Source: an uncultured Oscillospiraceae bacterium
GTDB taxonomy: Bacteria; Bacillota; Clostridia; Oscillospirales; Oscillospiraceae
Direction of reading: 5' to 3'
DNA: 30,404 nt
Assembly: GCA_910589155.1 (NCBI GenBank)
Contig: CAJURY010000016.1
Location: 1 to 30,404, forward strand
The notes beneath the pieces were generated by a model. That model was not told where the DNA came from and ran no database searches. It saw nothing but the letters and a program-made list of their open reading frames with translations. Positions 6,844 to 16,900 of the stretch are shown here, piece by piece. The position numbers and the translations under genes were made by a program. The stretch's first letter is position 1. The number at the start of each line of letters is the position of its first letter.

Positions 6844-6892
6844 CGAAAAACAGCGGGGAATCCGCACATTTTCATGGCTACGGATCCCCCGC
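6844..6892 (-). terminator. Terminator of the phosphorelay operon
   Basis: On the minus strand, a 12-bp stem with one mismatch (6853-6864 with 6881-6892) is followed by TGTTTTTCG. It lies ten bases after the kinase stop codon and isolates the kinase operon from the sipW promoter. Confidence 0.85.
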
Positions 6893-6902
6893 CTCTTTTC
6901 GT

Positions 6903-9446
6903 TTACAAATATTTTGCCAGCAGGCGGGAGACCTCCCGCACATCAATGGGCTTTGCGATATGGGCGTTCATGCCGCATTCCAGACACCTGCGCACATCCT
7001 CCGCAAAAGCGTCCGCCGTCATGGCGATCACTGGGATCGTCTTTGCGTCCGGCCTTTCCATAGCGCGCAAGGCTCTGGTAGCTTCGAAGCCGTTCATGAC
7101 GGGCATACGGATATCCATTAATACCGCGTCATAGAACCCAGCCGGGGCGGCCGTAAACTTATCCAGACAAATTTGGCCGTTTTCCGCCCACTCCAGAGTC
7201 AGACCCAGCTCGGAAAGCAGGTCGTGGGCAATTTCCCAGTTCAGCTCGTTGTCCTCCACCAATAAAATCCGCTTTTCGGCAAAATCATGGGACTGCTCCT
7301 CCTGCACGGCGCGCTCGGCGTAGCTGGTATCCGCAAATTGCTTCAGGCTGTGGAACAAGGTTGAGCGGAACAGGGGCTTGGAAATAAAGCCCGTCACGCC
7401 TACGCCCTGGGCTTCTTTTTCAATTTCCCCCCAATCGTAGGCGGAAATCAACAAAATCGGCACGTCGCCCCCCAGACACGCGCGAATCCGCCGGGCGGTT
7501 TCTACGCCGCCGATGCCGGGCAGCTTCCAGTCCATCAGAATAATCTGGTAATCGTCATGCCGGTGGTGACGCTCCATCATCATCTGAATGGCACTTTCTC
7601 CATCCAGCGCCCACTCCGCGTTTACGCCAAAGGAGCGCAGGCACATAGCCGTACTTTCACAAAGGTGCCGGTCGTCGTCTACCACAAGCATGTTCCAGCT
7701 TGGCAGAACCATATCCTCCTCCTGCACCTCCGCCTTGCGAAAATCCAAGGTCACATAGAAGGTCGTACCCTTGCCCTGCTCGCTTTCCACCTCAATGGAG
7801 CCGCCCATCGCGTCCAGAATATACTTGGTAATGGCCATGCCTAAGCCGGTACCCTCGGTTTTATGAACCCGGGTGCTGTCCTCTCTGGCAAAGGCCTCGA
7901 AAATAATCGCCTTAAACTCCGGGGTCATACCGATGCCCGTATCCTGGATGCAAAGCCGGATGCGCACATAATCTTCTCCCTTGGGGGAAGGCTCCTCATA
8001 CAGATCCATCCGAACGGAACCGCCGTTGGGCGTAAACTTCACTGCATTGGACAGGAGATTCAAAATCACCTGATTCAGCCGCACGCTGTCACAGCACACG
8101 TTTTCCGCCACAATGTCGTGCACCGACAAGTCGAACTGCTGATCTTTTTCCTTTACCTGGGGCTGAACAATGCTTACAATGCCGTCTACAACCTCCCGCA
8201 AGGACACCTGATCCATATTCAGCGTCAGTTTGCCGTTTTCAATTTTAGACATATCCAGCACGTCGTTGATAAGACCCAGCAAGTGCTTGCTGGACAGGGT
8301 GATTTTTTTCAGGCAGTTTTGTACTTGCCGGGTATCGTCCAAATTGGCCGAGGCAATGGCCGTCATACCCACAATGGCGTTCATGGGGGTGCGGATATCA
8401 TGGCTCATATTGGACAAAAACTCGCTCTTGGCCTTACTGGCCCGCTCCGCTTCCCGGGAAGCGATTTCCAGCGCCTGCAATTGCCGCCAAGTCATCCGCA
8501 GATACAGACCAAACACCGCAAACAGCGCCAGCAAAATAATGGCGCAACTGGAAAACACCATCCAAATCCACTGAGAGCCAAGATTGTCAATGGTCTGATC
8601 CAAAACGCCGTAGGGCATGAAGGTCAGCAAATACCATTCCGAGTAGGAGAGCTTCGTGCAAAACATATGCCGCCGCACGCCGCTCATTTTGAGGCTTGCG
8701 GAATAATCCCCCTCCACCTCTATGGCATGCTTCAGCTCCTGCAAATACTGCTCCGGCGTTTTGTTCCCGGCGTCCTCGTAAAGATCCAGCACCCGGTCAA
8801 AATAATTGCCTCTGATCACGTCGTCCGTCCGCAGCACAAAACTGCCGTCCTTGCGGATGATAAAGGAATAAGACTGCGCGCCGCTGATGTTCAAAGACAG
8901 CGCCTCATTGATATAGCTCACCGGCAGCCCCGCCACAAGGGCGGTGCATACCTGGCCATTTTCCATGGGATAATTGCAGGACACGCCCATAAGTACCACA
9001 TAGTTTCCTTTGTTGTCCAGGCCTAGGGCAACCTTTCTTTCCCCGGCGTTCAAAGAGCCAAGATAGGGCGCCGGATCCACAATTTCAATCCGGTTTCCAT
9101 AAATCATCTCAAAATTTCCGTCTCTGGACAAAAGCGCCAGATGGGTGAAGCCGCAGTCTTTTGCATTGCGCTCCATGCGCCGCCAAAGCTGCAATTTATC
9201 CACGTTCTCCGGGGTTGTTGATTCCATCAGCGCGTTCACCTGGCTAAGACGCAGGTCGATGGTCGTTTCAAAATGGTTGGAAATCTGCTCGCACATACTC
9301 TGCATATAAAGACTTCCCACCTGATTGATGGTATTTGCACTTTGCTTATCCATGAAAACAGCTAAGAAGGAGAACACCAGCACGCACAGCGCCACCACGA
9401 AAATCAGGCTGATTTTCAAATAATTGGCCGTTTTATGATTTTTCAC
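6903..9446 (-). CDS. Hybrid sensor histidine kinase with two receiver domains
   Basis: An 847-aa membrane kinase. Order: TM1 (about 11-31); extracytoplasmic domain (about 35-285) resembling dCache sensors; TM2 (about 292-315); HisKA with His349 in SHDIRTPMN; ATPase domain with N box near 458-472, DTGIGM and GTGLGM; receiver 1 with Asp639 and Lys690; receiver 2 with Asp778 and a final IAKP. All phosphotransfer residues are present. The GTG at 9446 has AGGAGG overlapping the end of the HPt gene, five bases away; the frame extends further upstream only into that gene. The likely path is His349 to receiver Asp to the separate HPt protein and then to the c-di-GMP regulator at the head of the operon. 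The ligand is unknown. Confidence 0.93.
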   Translation of the reverse strand: MKNHKTANYLKISLIFVVALCVLVFSFLAVFMDKQSANTINQVGSLYMQSMCEQISNHFETTIDLRLSQVNALMESTTPENVDKLQLWRRMERNAKDCGFTHLALLSRDGNFEMIYGNRIEIVDPAPYLGSLNAGERKVALGLDNKGNYVVLMGVSCNYPMENGQVCTALVAGLPVSYINEALSLNISGAQSYSFIIRKDGSFVLRTDDVIRGNYFDRVLDLYEDAGNKTPEQYLQELKHAIEVEGDYSASLKMSGVRRHMFCTKLSYSEWYLLTFMPYGVLDQTIDNLGSQWIWMVFSSCAIILLALFAVFGLYLRMTWRQLQALEIASREAERASKAKSEFLSNMSHDIRTPMNAIVGMTAIASANLDDTRQVQNCLKKITLSSKHLLGLINDVLDMSKIENGKLTLNMDQVSLREVVDGIVSIVQPQVKEKDQQFDLSVHDIVAENVCCDSVRLNQVILNLLSNAVKFTPNGGSVRMDLYEEPSPKGEDYVRIRLCIQDTGIGMTPEFKAIIFEAFAREDSTRVHKTEGTGLGMAITKYILDAMGGSIEVESEQGKGTTFYVTLDFRKAEVQEEDMVLPSWNMLVVDDDRHLCESTAMCLRSFGVNAEWALDGESAIQMMMERHHRHDDYQIILMDWKLPGIGGVETARRIRACLGGDVPILLISAYDWGEIEKEAQGVGVTGFISKPLFRSTLFHSLKQFADTSYAERAVQEEQSHDFAEKRILLVEDNELNWEIAHDLLSELGLTLEWAENGQICLDKFTAAPAGFYDAVLMDIRMPVMNGFEATRALRAMERPDAKTIPVIAMTADAFAEDVRRCLECGMNAHIAKPIDVREVSRLLAKYL

Positions 9447-9451
9447 CGGGT

Positions 9452-9805
9452 TCAGCCCTCCTGATACGCCAAAATCGCCGCCGCAGTTTTTTGATACGCC
9501 GCTTCCACCTGCCAAGCCAGCGCCGGCGCTTCCTCGCTCCAGCTCTCCCGCAACTCGTCCGCCAAACGGCTGCCGGCTCCATACAGCTCTGTAAAGCCCA
9601 GATTCTGAGCAACGCCTTTTATGGTGTGCGCCGCGCGAAAAGCGGTCTCTCGATCCTTTGCCGCAATCCCCTGGCGCAGCGCGTCCATGCTGGGATCGTT
9701 TAAAAACTTGAGAACAAATTTTTCCACCAAGGATTCCTTCCGCATTCGCCCCAGAACCCCTTCGTAGTCTCCATCCAGAAGGGCGTAGCACTGCCGCAAT
9801 GTCAT
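9452..9805 (-). CDS. HPt (histidine phosphotransfer) domain protein
   Basis: A 117-aa, all-helical protein with the HPt signature AHTIKGVAQNLGF, phosphoacceptor His60. HPt proteins shuttle phosphate between the receiver of a hybrid kinase and a final response regulator in the cytoplasm. Its ATG overlaps the stop of the regulator gene (ATGA), and the kinase starts five bases after its stop, so the three genes should be translationally coupled. The hybrid kinase has no HPt domain of its own, so this protein supplies the missing step. No catalytic domain is attached. Confidence 0.9.
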   Translation of the reverse strand: MTLRQCYALLDGDYEGVLGRMRKESLVEKFVLKFLNDPSMDALRQGIAAKDRETAFRAAHTIKGVAQNLGFTELYGAGSRLADELRESWSEEAPALAWQVEAAYQKTAAAILAYQEG

Positions 9806-11973
9806 AATTTTGACCTCCTTGTTTTTCGGCCTTTCCCTTCTCCGGCCTCCTCTATGGGGGAAATCACAGAAAAGGTATCCTGCATTGCCCCATCGTAAAA
9901 CCGATACTGCCCGCCGCCGCCGCGCTTTACCGTGTACAGCGCCTTATCCGCCGCCTGAAGCAGAGCGTTATAGTCATAGCCAACCGTCTCCGTCAGGGCG
10001 ACGCCGAAGCTCACGGAAATGGTGAAATCCTTGCACCGAAAGCACAGCGCGGAAAAAATACGCCGAATGGTGGGTTCCGGCTGCGCCTTGTACTCCAAAA
10101 ACAGCAAATATTCATCGCCGCCCACCCGCGCCACAATATCGTCGCTCCGGGTGCTCTTGCGCAGCCGCTGCGCCGTCTGAATCAGCACCTCGTCTCCAAA
10201 CTGATGGCCAAAGGTATCGTTGGCAGATTTAAAATCATCCAGATCAAAAATGACCAGCGCAAATTTCCCCTTGGGTTTTTCCGCCAGACGGGCGGCAATC
10301 TGCCTTTGCGCGCTGGCGTGATTTAAAAGCCCGGTGAGCTGATCGGTGAAGGCCATGCGCTCCAAGTCGTCGGTTTTCAGCCGGGAATCATGAATGTCCA
10401 TGGCCTTGCCAATGGCGCCGATATACCGGGACGGTTCCTCCTCCGACCAGGTGGCGCGGCAAATGACATGAAACCACCTTTCCTCCCCCGCCAGGCGGAA
10501 CTTGCAGTCGCATTCCACCTCCGGCTTCGCCGGGGTGGTGGCCAGCAGCATCGCCCCAAGCCGCTCCATTTCCGGCTTGGATACAAGCGCCAGGAGATTT
10601 TCGTTTTGCGTGGGATTCAGAATCACCTCCGGCAAAGCCAGACGGCCGGCGCTGGAAGGCGACAGCACCAGCGTCCCAGGAGAACTGGTATATTCAAACT
10701 GAATTTCTCCGCTAAGCGCCGCGAAGGAATCGTATTTCATACGCTCGTGCTCCAGAAGCCGCAGCGTCCGGCCGGAAGCCGACAGCTCCTCCCGCTTCAA
10801 AAGCTCCTCCACAATGCCTCGCAGCCGCAGCGGATCGTCTGAGAAGGTATCTTCCGCCAACCGCTCTTTCAAGGTGTCCGCCACCTCTTCCAGACAAGAG
10901 AGCAGCAGGGGAGAAAACGCGCCGCATTGGCCGTCCAAAATCATCTGCACCGCCGTTTCATGGGACAGCGCCTTTTTATACACCCGGTCGCTGGTGAGCG
11001 CGTCGTACACGTCCGCCAAGGCCACAATCTGCGCGGCAATGGGAATATCGCCGCCCTTCAGGCCGTCTGGGTACCCGCCTCCGTCATAGCGTTCATGATG
11101 CCAGCGGCAGATTTCATACGCCGTCTTAATCAGCGGATCTTCCTGATGCACCGGCAGGTTATCCAGCATCTGCGCGCCGATCTGGGAATGGGTTTTCATC
11201 ACCGTAAATTCCGCTTCCGTCAGGCACCCCGGCTTATTGAGGACCTCCTCCGGGATGGCAATTTTGCCAATGTCATGCAAAGCCGACGCGATACTGATGG
11301 TACCGATTTCCTGCTGGGAGAAACGATAGTCCCCCCGCCGGTTCAGGTGCCGAAGCAGCAGCTCCGTGAGAAAACGCACCCGGCGGATATGCTGGCCGCT
11401 TTCACCGTTGCGAAATTCCACTACATGACTGAGAATTTCAATCATCAGCCGGCTCTGGCGCTCCTTTTCGTAGATCTGCCGGGCGGCCAGACCCATGAGC
11501 TTTTTCTGTTTTGCGTACAGCAAAATGGTGTTATCCACCCGGCGGCGGACAATCAGCGCGTCAAAGGGGCGGCTGATAAAATCCGTCGCGCCCAGCTCAT
11601 AGGCCCGCTCCACGCAGGAAGCGCTGCTTTCAGAAGAAATCATAATAACCGGTATGTCCGCAATAGACCCCTGGTGGTTCATTGCCTCCAGCACGCCGAA
11701 GCCGTCCAACTCCGGCATTACAATATCCAGAAGCACCAGAGAAAGGGTCTGCTGGCAGCCGCCGATGATTTCCAGCGCCTGCTTGCCGTTCTCCGCCTCC
11801 AGGATTTCATACTCGTTTTCCAGCATATCCGCCAAAATCGAACGGTTCATCTCCGAATCGTCCGCAATGAGGATTTTATACTTTTCCCTGCGTCCGCTTT
11901 CCAAAAAGCTCACTTCCTCCGATACCTCAAGTTCGGCGTTATCATACCATATTTCTTCCAGATTGTATAGCAT
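9802..11973 (-). CDS. Response regulator with HD-GYP and GGDEF domains (bifunctional c-di-GMP enzyme)
   Basis: A 723-aa cytoplasmic protein. A receiver (33-145) has phosphoacceptor Asp83 in LLDIVMPELDG; the conserved Lys is Arg (ISRPF, Arg135). An HD-GYP phosphodiesterase domain follows, with HDIGK at His233-Asp234 and HHERYDGGGYPDGLKG near 292-307. A PAS-like segment (about 405-530) leads into a C-terminal GGDEF domain with FDLDDFK, FGHQFGDEVL and the active-site variant GGDEY (618-622). The inhibitory RxxD site (609-612) sits five residues before it. Both halves look active, so it may make and degrade c-di-GMP, with phosphorylation setting the balance. ATG 11973 is chosen for its spacing to GGAAGTGG; GTG 11982 is possible. 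It sits between two riboswitch-controlled operons. Confidence 0.93.
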   Translation of the reverse strand: MLYNLEEIWYDNAELEVSEEVSFLESGRREKYKILIADDSEMNRSILADMLENEYEILEAENGKQALEIIGGCQQTLSLVLLDIVMPELDGFGVLEAMNHQGSIADIPVIMISSESSASCVERAYELGATDFISRPFDALIVRRRVDNTILLYAKQKKLMGLAARQIYEKERQSRLMIEILSHVVEFRNGESGQHIRRVRFLTELLLRHLNRRGDYRFSQQEIGTISIASALHDIGKIAIPEEVLNKPGCLTEAEFTVMKTHSQIGAQMLDNLPVHQEDPLIKTAYEICRWHHERYDGGGYPDGLKGGDIPIAAQIVALADVYDALTSDRVYKKALSHETAVQMILDGQCGAFSPLLLSCLEEVADTLKERLAEDTFSDDPLRLRGIVEELLKREELSASGRTLRLLEHERMKYDSFAALSGEIQFEYTSSPGTLVLSPSSAGRLALPEVILNPTQNENLLALVSKPEMERLGAMLLATTPAKPEVECDCKFRLAGEERWFHVICRATWSEEEPSRYIGAIGKAMDIHDSRLKTDDLERMAFTDQLTGLLNHASAQRQIAARLAEKPKGKFALVIFDLDDFKSANDTFGHQFGDEVLIQTAQRLRKSTRSDDIVARVGGDEYLLFLEYKAQPEPTIRRIFSALCFRCKDFTISVSFGVALTETVGYDYNALLQAADKALYTVKRGGGGQYRFYDGAMQDTFSVISPIEEAGEGKGRKTRRSKL

Positions 11974-12007
11974 TTTTTCCACTTCCGTCTTTTTTTCATT
12001 AAATTTA

Positions 12008-12053
12008 GAAAAAAAGGCGGCGCAGGGAACCCATGGTGGGTCACTGCGCCGCC
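12008..12053 (-). terminator. Terminator of the M60 peptidase operon
   Basis: A perfect 10-bp GC stem (12016-12025 with 12044-12053) whose loop itself contains a small CCCA/TGGG stem is followed by seven T residues on the minus strand. It separates the M60 operon from the phosphorelay. No clear promoter for the next gene could be seen between it and 11973. Confidence 0.93.
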
Positions 12054-12089
12054 GCGACTGCGTGTTGGTTTTCCTATGCGGTCAGGAGA

Positions 12090-12305
12090 TCACGCACCGA
12101 AGGGGTCTTCTTCATTGCCTTCGTTAATTTCAATCTCCTGATCCTGGCCTTCCACAAGCTCCAGATCGCTGTCTTGGGTTGCCTGCGTGGAAGTTGCGCT
12201 GCTATCGTCCGTCGGCTTGGTGTCGTCCCGGTTGGTGCAGCCGGCGAAGAGGCACACCGAAAGGCTCAGAGCCAGGCACAAACTTAAAATTTTGATTTTC
12301 TTCAC
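12090..12305 (-). CDS. Small secreted lipoprotein with DPFG C-terminus
   Basis: A 71-aa protein. A basic start (MKKIK), a hydrophobic segment and the lipobox LFAGC (Cys22) mark it as a lipoprotein anchored outside the membrane. The mature part of about 50 residues is Asp/Glu/Thr-rich and probably unstructured, ending NEGNEEDPFGA. That end closely matches the TasA-like protein of the neighbouring operon (DNEEETDPFGG). The GTG at 12305 has GGAGA upstream. It follows the InlB-repeat protein by 20 bases and precedes the terminator, so it is the third gene of the M60 operon. No known family was recognised. A membrane tether or docking role for the shared tail is speculation. Confidence 0.8.
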   Translation of the reverse strand: MKKIKILSLCLALSLSVCLFAGCTNRDDTKPTDDSSATSTQATQDSDLELVEGQDQEIEINEGNEEDPFGA

Positions 12306-12325
12306 GATCTCCTGCTCCTTTCAGC

Positions 12326-13825
12326 TTAGGGAGTGGTCAGCGCAACGACGTTGCTGCTGTAAACGGTTGTTTCATTGCCGTCCTTATCCGCATAGGTCAG
12401 GAACGCGCGGGCAACTCTCAACTGGCCGCCGCCAGCTACGTTATTGATGTTGGAAATGAACTGAGAGCTGGTGCCGGCCACGGCGCAGGTGGCAACCTTA
12501 GTGCCGTTAATCTCGCCGCCAATCACGAAAGCGTCCAATTCTGCCTGATTTTCAGCGTTAACGGGCTGGTTGATGAGGATGATGCCTCTCTTCACCAGCT
12601 TGTAGCCGGTGGGGATGGAGCACACGCCGGAGTAGCTCAGGCGGTACTTTGTGCCAAACTTCAGAATTGTGCCGGAAGCGTTCAGCGCTACAGAGGGAAG
12701 CGCTGCGTCCTCGCTATCAAATACAGGCGTCAATGTGATGTCGGAGGTTACGACGAAGGAATAAGTGGACTGATAGCTTACCACAGCGTTCTTTTCGTTC
12801 TTCCAGTAGGAGAACTTCTGCCCCTTGGGAGCCTTAGCCATAACGGTAGCGACAGTACGTTCCTTAAACTGCGCTGCATTTGCCGTGGTGCCCAGGATGG
12901 AGGCGTTTTCGCCGACGGAAACTTTGTAGGTGGTTTCCACAGCTTCAAACTTGGCCTTTACGCCAATGACGCTGGACATGGTGAAGGTGAAGTCGCCGCC
13001 CAATTCCACATTGTGCTCGGCGTTGCGCTCGTCAATCAGAGTCAGAGCAACCAGACGGTAGCCCTGAGCGGGGGTAGCGCGGAGGCGAACCTTAGCGCCC
13101 TCGTAATACTTGCCGTCCTCGGTCATGCTGCCTTCTTCCACAGCTTCCGCTTCTACAGTGCCCTTGCCTTCGATCTTGATTCCCAGGGGGAACTTAACAG
13201 GCTCGCCGTAAATCGCGCCGTCTACAGGAATCTCAAAGTCTACGCCATAAGTTTCCGCAGCGGTCTTGCCATTCAGGGCGATGTCGACAGTAGCCAGATC
13301 GCCGGTGTTGCCACTGAGGTCAATTTTAAAGATATTCGCAATGCTGTCCAGCTTTTCAATGGTCAGGATACCGATGGGCAGCTTGTTAATGGCAGCGCCG
13401 TTTTTATCGGTGGAGAGCTGCACCAGGTTCTGGTCAGCAACTACAGTAACCAGAATGGTCTGCTGCTCCACGTTGACCTGCGCGTCCTTCAGCTTCGCAA
13501 CTTCCAAAGCCTCGTCGAAGGAGAAGGTCACATTTCTGCCGGGGGTAATGGAGCCGTCGTGATCTTTCACCTGCAAGGTGACCTCAAAGGAGGCTACATT
13601 TTCCGCCTTGGCGGGATCCAGTTCCAGCCAAACGCGAACGGTGTTGGCGTCGTATTCGTCAACCAGCTCTGTGTGCAGGGTGTAAGGCGCTCTGGTTACG
13701 CCTGAGGCTTCTGTGCTTTCTGTTGTTTCTTCCGGGATTTCCGTCGCGTAGGCGCTCATGGGCGCAACGCAGAAAATTGTTAATATCGCAGCGAGCAGCA
13801 ATGCGATGAATCTCATTTTTCTCAT
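12326..13825 (-). CDS. Secreted protein with cohesin-like domain and InlB-type repeats
   Basis: A 499-aa exported protein. The signal peptide (about 1-28) ends near SAYA, followed by a short Thr/Glu linker. Residues about 45-185 form a beta domain whose layout (VRVWLELDP, ASFEVTLQV, then LPIGILTIEKL) resembles cohesin; this is a visual match and is uncertain. Two repeats of the divergent InlB B-repeat type follow: one with EGAKVRLRATPAQGYRL and FTFTMSSVIGVKAKF, one with ERTVATVMAKAPKGQKFSYW and ITLTPVF. A C-terminal beta domain closes the protein. No wall-anchor motif is seen. The ATG at 13825 has ATGGAGG seven bases upstream; an upstream in-frame ATG has no ribosome site. It lies between the dockerin-bearing M60 peptidase and the lipoprotein in one operon. 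Confidence 0.8.
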   Translation of the reverse strand: MRKMRFIALLLAAILTIFCVAPMSAYATEIPEETTESTEASGVTRAPYTLHTELVDEYDANTVRVWLELDPAKAENVASFEVTLQVKDHDGSITPGRNVTFSFDEALEVAKLKDAQVNVEQQTILVTVVADQNLVQLSTDKNGAAINKLPIGILTIEKLDSIANIFKIDLSGNTGDLATVDIALNGKTAAETYGVDFEIPVDGAIYGEPVKFPLGIKIEGKGTVEAEAVEEGSMTEDGKYYEGAKVRLRATPAQGYRLVALTLIDERNAEHNVELGGDFTFTMSSVIGVKAKFEAVETTYKVSVGENASILGTTANAAQFKERTVATVMAKAPKGQKFSYWKNEKNAVVSYQSTYSFVVTSDITLTPVFDSEDAALPSVALNASGTILKFGTKYRLSYSGVCSIPTGYKLVKRGIILINQPVNAENQAELDAFVIGGEINGTKVATCAVAGTSSQFISNINNVAGGGQLRVARAFLTYADKDGNETTVYSSNVVALTTP

Positions 13826-13851
13826 AGTAACCTCCATCATTATTTTTGTTG

Positions 13852-13878
13852 GGCGGGCCACCCTTGGGTGGCCGCGCC
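13852..13878 (-). other. Intercistronic hairpin after the M60 gene
   Basis: A perfect 8-bp core (13856-13863 with 13866-13873), extended by GGC/GCC pairs, lies in the 75-base gap between the M60 gene and the next gene. No T tract follows on the minus strand. It resembles the hairpin after tasA in position and may protect upstream mRNA or tune downstream expression. Confidence 0.6.
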
Positions 13879-13900
13879 GCTTAATTTGTTTTTCGGAATT

Positions 13901-16900
13901 TTAGCTTTCCGCTGCGGTGTTGGTCAGGTGAATGGTGGGCAGGATTTCCGGCACGTTGACTACGAAGGAGTCGCTGACCAGGCGTTCGCCGGCTAAGGTC
14001 ATGGCGTTGTCTACGCGGTACAGCTCAGCGTATACCTTGGTGGGCAGTTCCACAACCAGATCCTCGCCGTTTTCGCCGGCGCCGGGCAGGCCGAACTTAC
14101 CTTCGTTTTCACCGGCGAGAGGCTCCAGCCAGTAGACCCAGAAGCCGTCCTTTACGTTGACAATGTTGCCCGCCTCAGGCATATCGGCGAAGAATACCTG
14201 ATAGCCGTTGATAATGCTGTCGCGCTTGTTTTCAAAGGACTCGTCGAACATCTTGTGGTTCTGGTTGTACAGCTTCACCACGTTGTAAGCCGCGTTGCCG
14301 GTGTACTTGCCGGTGACGATGAAGGAGCCAGCGGGAATCACGCTGTTAGCCTCTGCGTCCAGAACATAATCTTCGCCCAGGAGACCAATCGCGTTGTCGG
14401 TGTTCCAGGTTTCTCTGCCGTCTTCACCGATGGTGGAGATACCGATGTCTACGTTGTCGCCGGTGGGGCCAAGCAGAGTCAGCTCTTCAAAGCCCAGCAT
14501 ATTGCTTCTATTGCCGGTGATTCGAATATGGGTCGCTGTGATTGCTCTGATGTTCCCGTCGGTTTTGAACATCAGCGCGCTTCTGCCATCTTCCAGCGTG
14601 ATGGCCTGGATTGCGCCGATTGCGGTCCAGCTTGCGCCGCCGTTGTTACTGAACTCCAACCCGAAGCTCCACAGTCTGGTCAGGTCGGAAGCGACGTTTG
14701 TCGGTCTTGCAATACCCATCAGTTCCTGCTTGCCGCCCAGAGAAATTACAACCTGTGCGTTGCCGGAAGCGGAGCGGCCAATGTAGGTAGTGTTCTCATC
14801 GCCGTCGAACCACAGGTGGGCAGCGGATTCGGTACGCAGGACTTCGCCGGTATCCCGATCCAGGTAGCAAACGTCCATGCTCTTGATGTAGGTTACTGTT
14901 TCGCCGGTCTTGGCGTCAGTGTAGGTCTCGCCTTCTACCAGCTTGGTGCCGTCGTATACGGAGATCACGCCGTCGTCAGATACCATGTTGGAGCTGACAA
15001 TCGCCCAGTTGTCGGTGGGGATATCGCCTTCGTGGCGAATCTTAATGGGATCCATCTCAGTCATAGCGGTGGCGTTCAGGTACTTGTCGTAAGCAACAAC
15101 GCCGTAGGTCATGACGCGGTTGTTCTGGGTTTCTACTACGTCGGTGTAAACAGTTGTTGCGGCATAAGACGTTGTACCGTCTTCATTTGTCACCATTGCA
15201 GGCTCAACAAATGCCACAGGCTTACCGTTGCGGATGATTTCGTAGCCCAGGATTGCATCCATATTGGCTTCTGTGGGCAGGCTGATGGTGAGGGTTACCT
15301 TTCTGGCATTGGCGCCAACGCCCTGTTCCAGAGCAACTTCAACTGCGGTGGAGGTCATAGCAGCGCCGCCAGCCAAGGTGTATTCGTGGGCGCCGTCGTT
15401 GAGGTACTGAATCTTTCTTTCTTCCTTGGGGAACTGAGACGCATAGTTCGCGGTTACATCGTCCACGACAATGCCCCATGCCCGGAAGAAGTCGGTCAGG
15501 TCCTTCTGCGCAGCGGCGCAGGCAGTACGCATGATGTTCTGATCTGTGGTGCCATTGCGGACAGAGCTGAAGGTCTGCGTAGTTGCGGGAGCAGCGTTTG
15601 CATCTCTTCTGTACAGATAGTAACGTGCAAAGAACTCGCCGGCCAGCATTTCCTGATAATGCGCGTCATCGAATACGCGGTTGCCGTCTGCATCCTTGTA
15701 GTAGTCGTAATGGGCGTAGTGCTCGTCATAGGCAAGGTGCAGCTGCCAGTACATACCAAGCTGTGCAAACACGCCGTTGGCTTTGCCTACTGTGTTGGAG
15801 GTTACATGGTCATAAACCTTTGCGTAGGGGATACGGGTGGTAGCTGCGGAGTCCCAGGTCTTTTCAAACTGAGACCAGATGTTGTTGGTGACTTCGGCAT
15901 AAGCTACGCCGCCGCCGTCGGCATTGTGACCCATTTCATGCGCAATGCCCCAGCCAAACATGCTGCCGCCAATGCGCTTGCCGTTTTCGTCAGTAATCAC
16001 CGGGCTACCAGTGGCAAGACCGGGTACGGAGCCCCATTCAATGCCCAGGTGGAGGCCGCCGGCGTACATGAACGCGCCTGCGAACATTCTGTGGTAACGG
16101 ATGTTAAAGCGTGCGGTGGGGATACCTCTGGCGCCGTTGACAGCAACGGGGCTGAAGCCGCGTTCCTTGTAGAACAGCTCGATCATCTGGTTCATAGCCA
16201 CCATGCTGCCATACAGCTTATCGGTCATCACGTCGATGTCGCCGTTCACGCCGCCAATCGCATTGAGGATCTGGCTGGCTGGCACGGACATCAGCACGTT
16301 GTCCAGGCCGATTTCGGTGCTGTTCAGGAAGCAGTTGGAGCCGTTGCCAAACTCGTAGCCGCCTACGGCTTCTTTATGCGCTTCGTGGTTTGCAGAAAGG
16401 TTTCTGTTGTACTCTACCAGTTCTTCTACATAGGTTCTGATGGCTGCCTTCCAGGCCGCTTCATCAACACTCTTGCGGGACTGGCCGATGCTTCTGTGCA
16501 GATCCAGCTTGGGAATCTTGGTTGCGCCGCTGACGCGAACCTGTACGGGGTTATTGCGGAGGTTGTTGAAGTTCGTATGTACAACGTACAAGGAACCGCC
16601 ATGTTCAAAGTCCAGACTGGAAACGTTGGGTACTTCAATTTCGTTCTTACCCTGAACCAGCGCAATTTCACCGGCTCTCCAGGCGCCGGATTCGGGGTGA
16701 TACTGGGTAAATACCAGTCTTACGTCGGTGAGCTGGCCAAGCTGCTTACCCTTCTGGCCAACGTACACATTGATCTTGTTGCCGCTCTGCGCCACATAGC
16801 CCAGAGGCTGCAGGCCGCTCAAGCCGCCTTCGAACTGGCTACCGCCAATGTTCTTGGTAACGTCGAACTTGACCTGATAGGAGGTGTCGATGGAAGCGCC

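Noticed and set aside
7863..9026. A 387-codon plus-strand frame opposite the histidine kinase.
   Set aside because: It is a shadow of the kinase coding strand without ribosome site or domain.
9447..9791. An N-terminal extension of the histidine kinase to 9791.
   Set aside because: This stretch overlaps the HPt gene in another frame; the GTG at 9446 has a good ribosome site and starts just before TM1.
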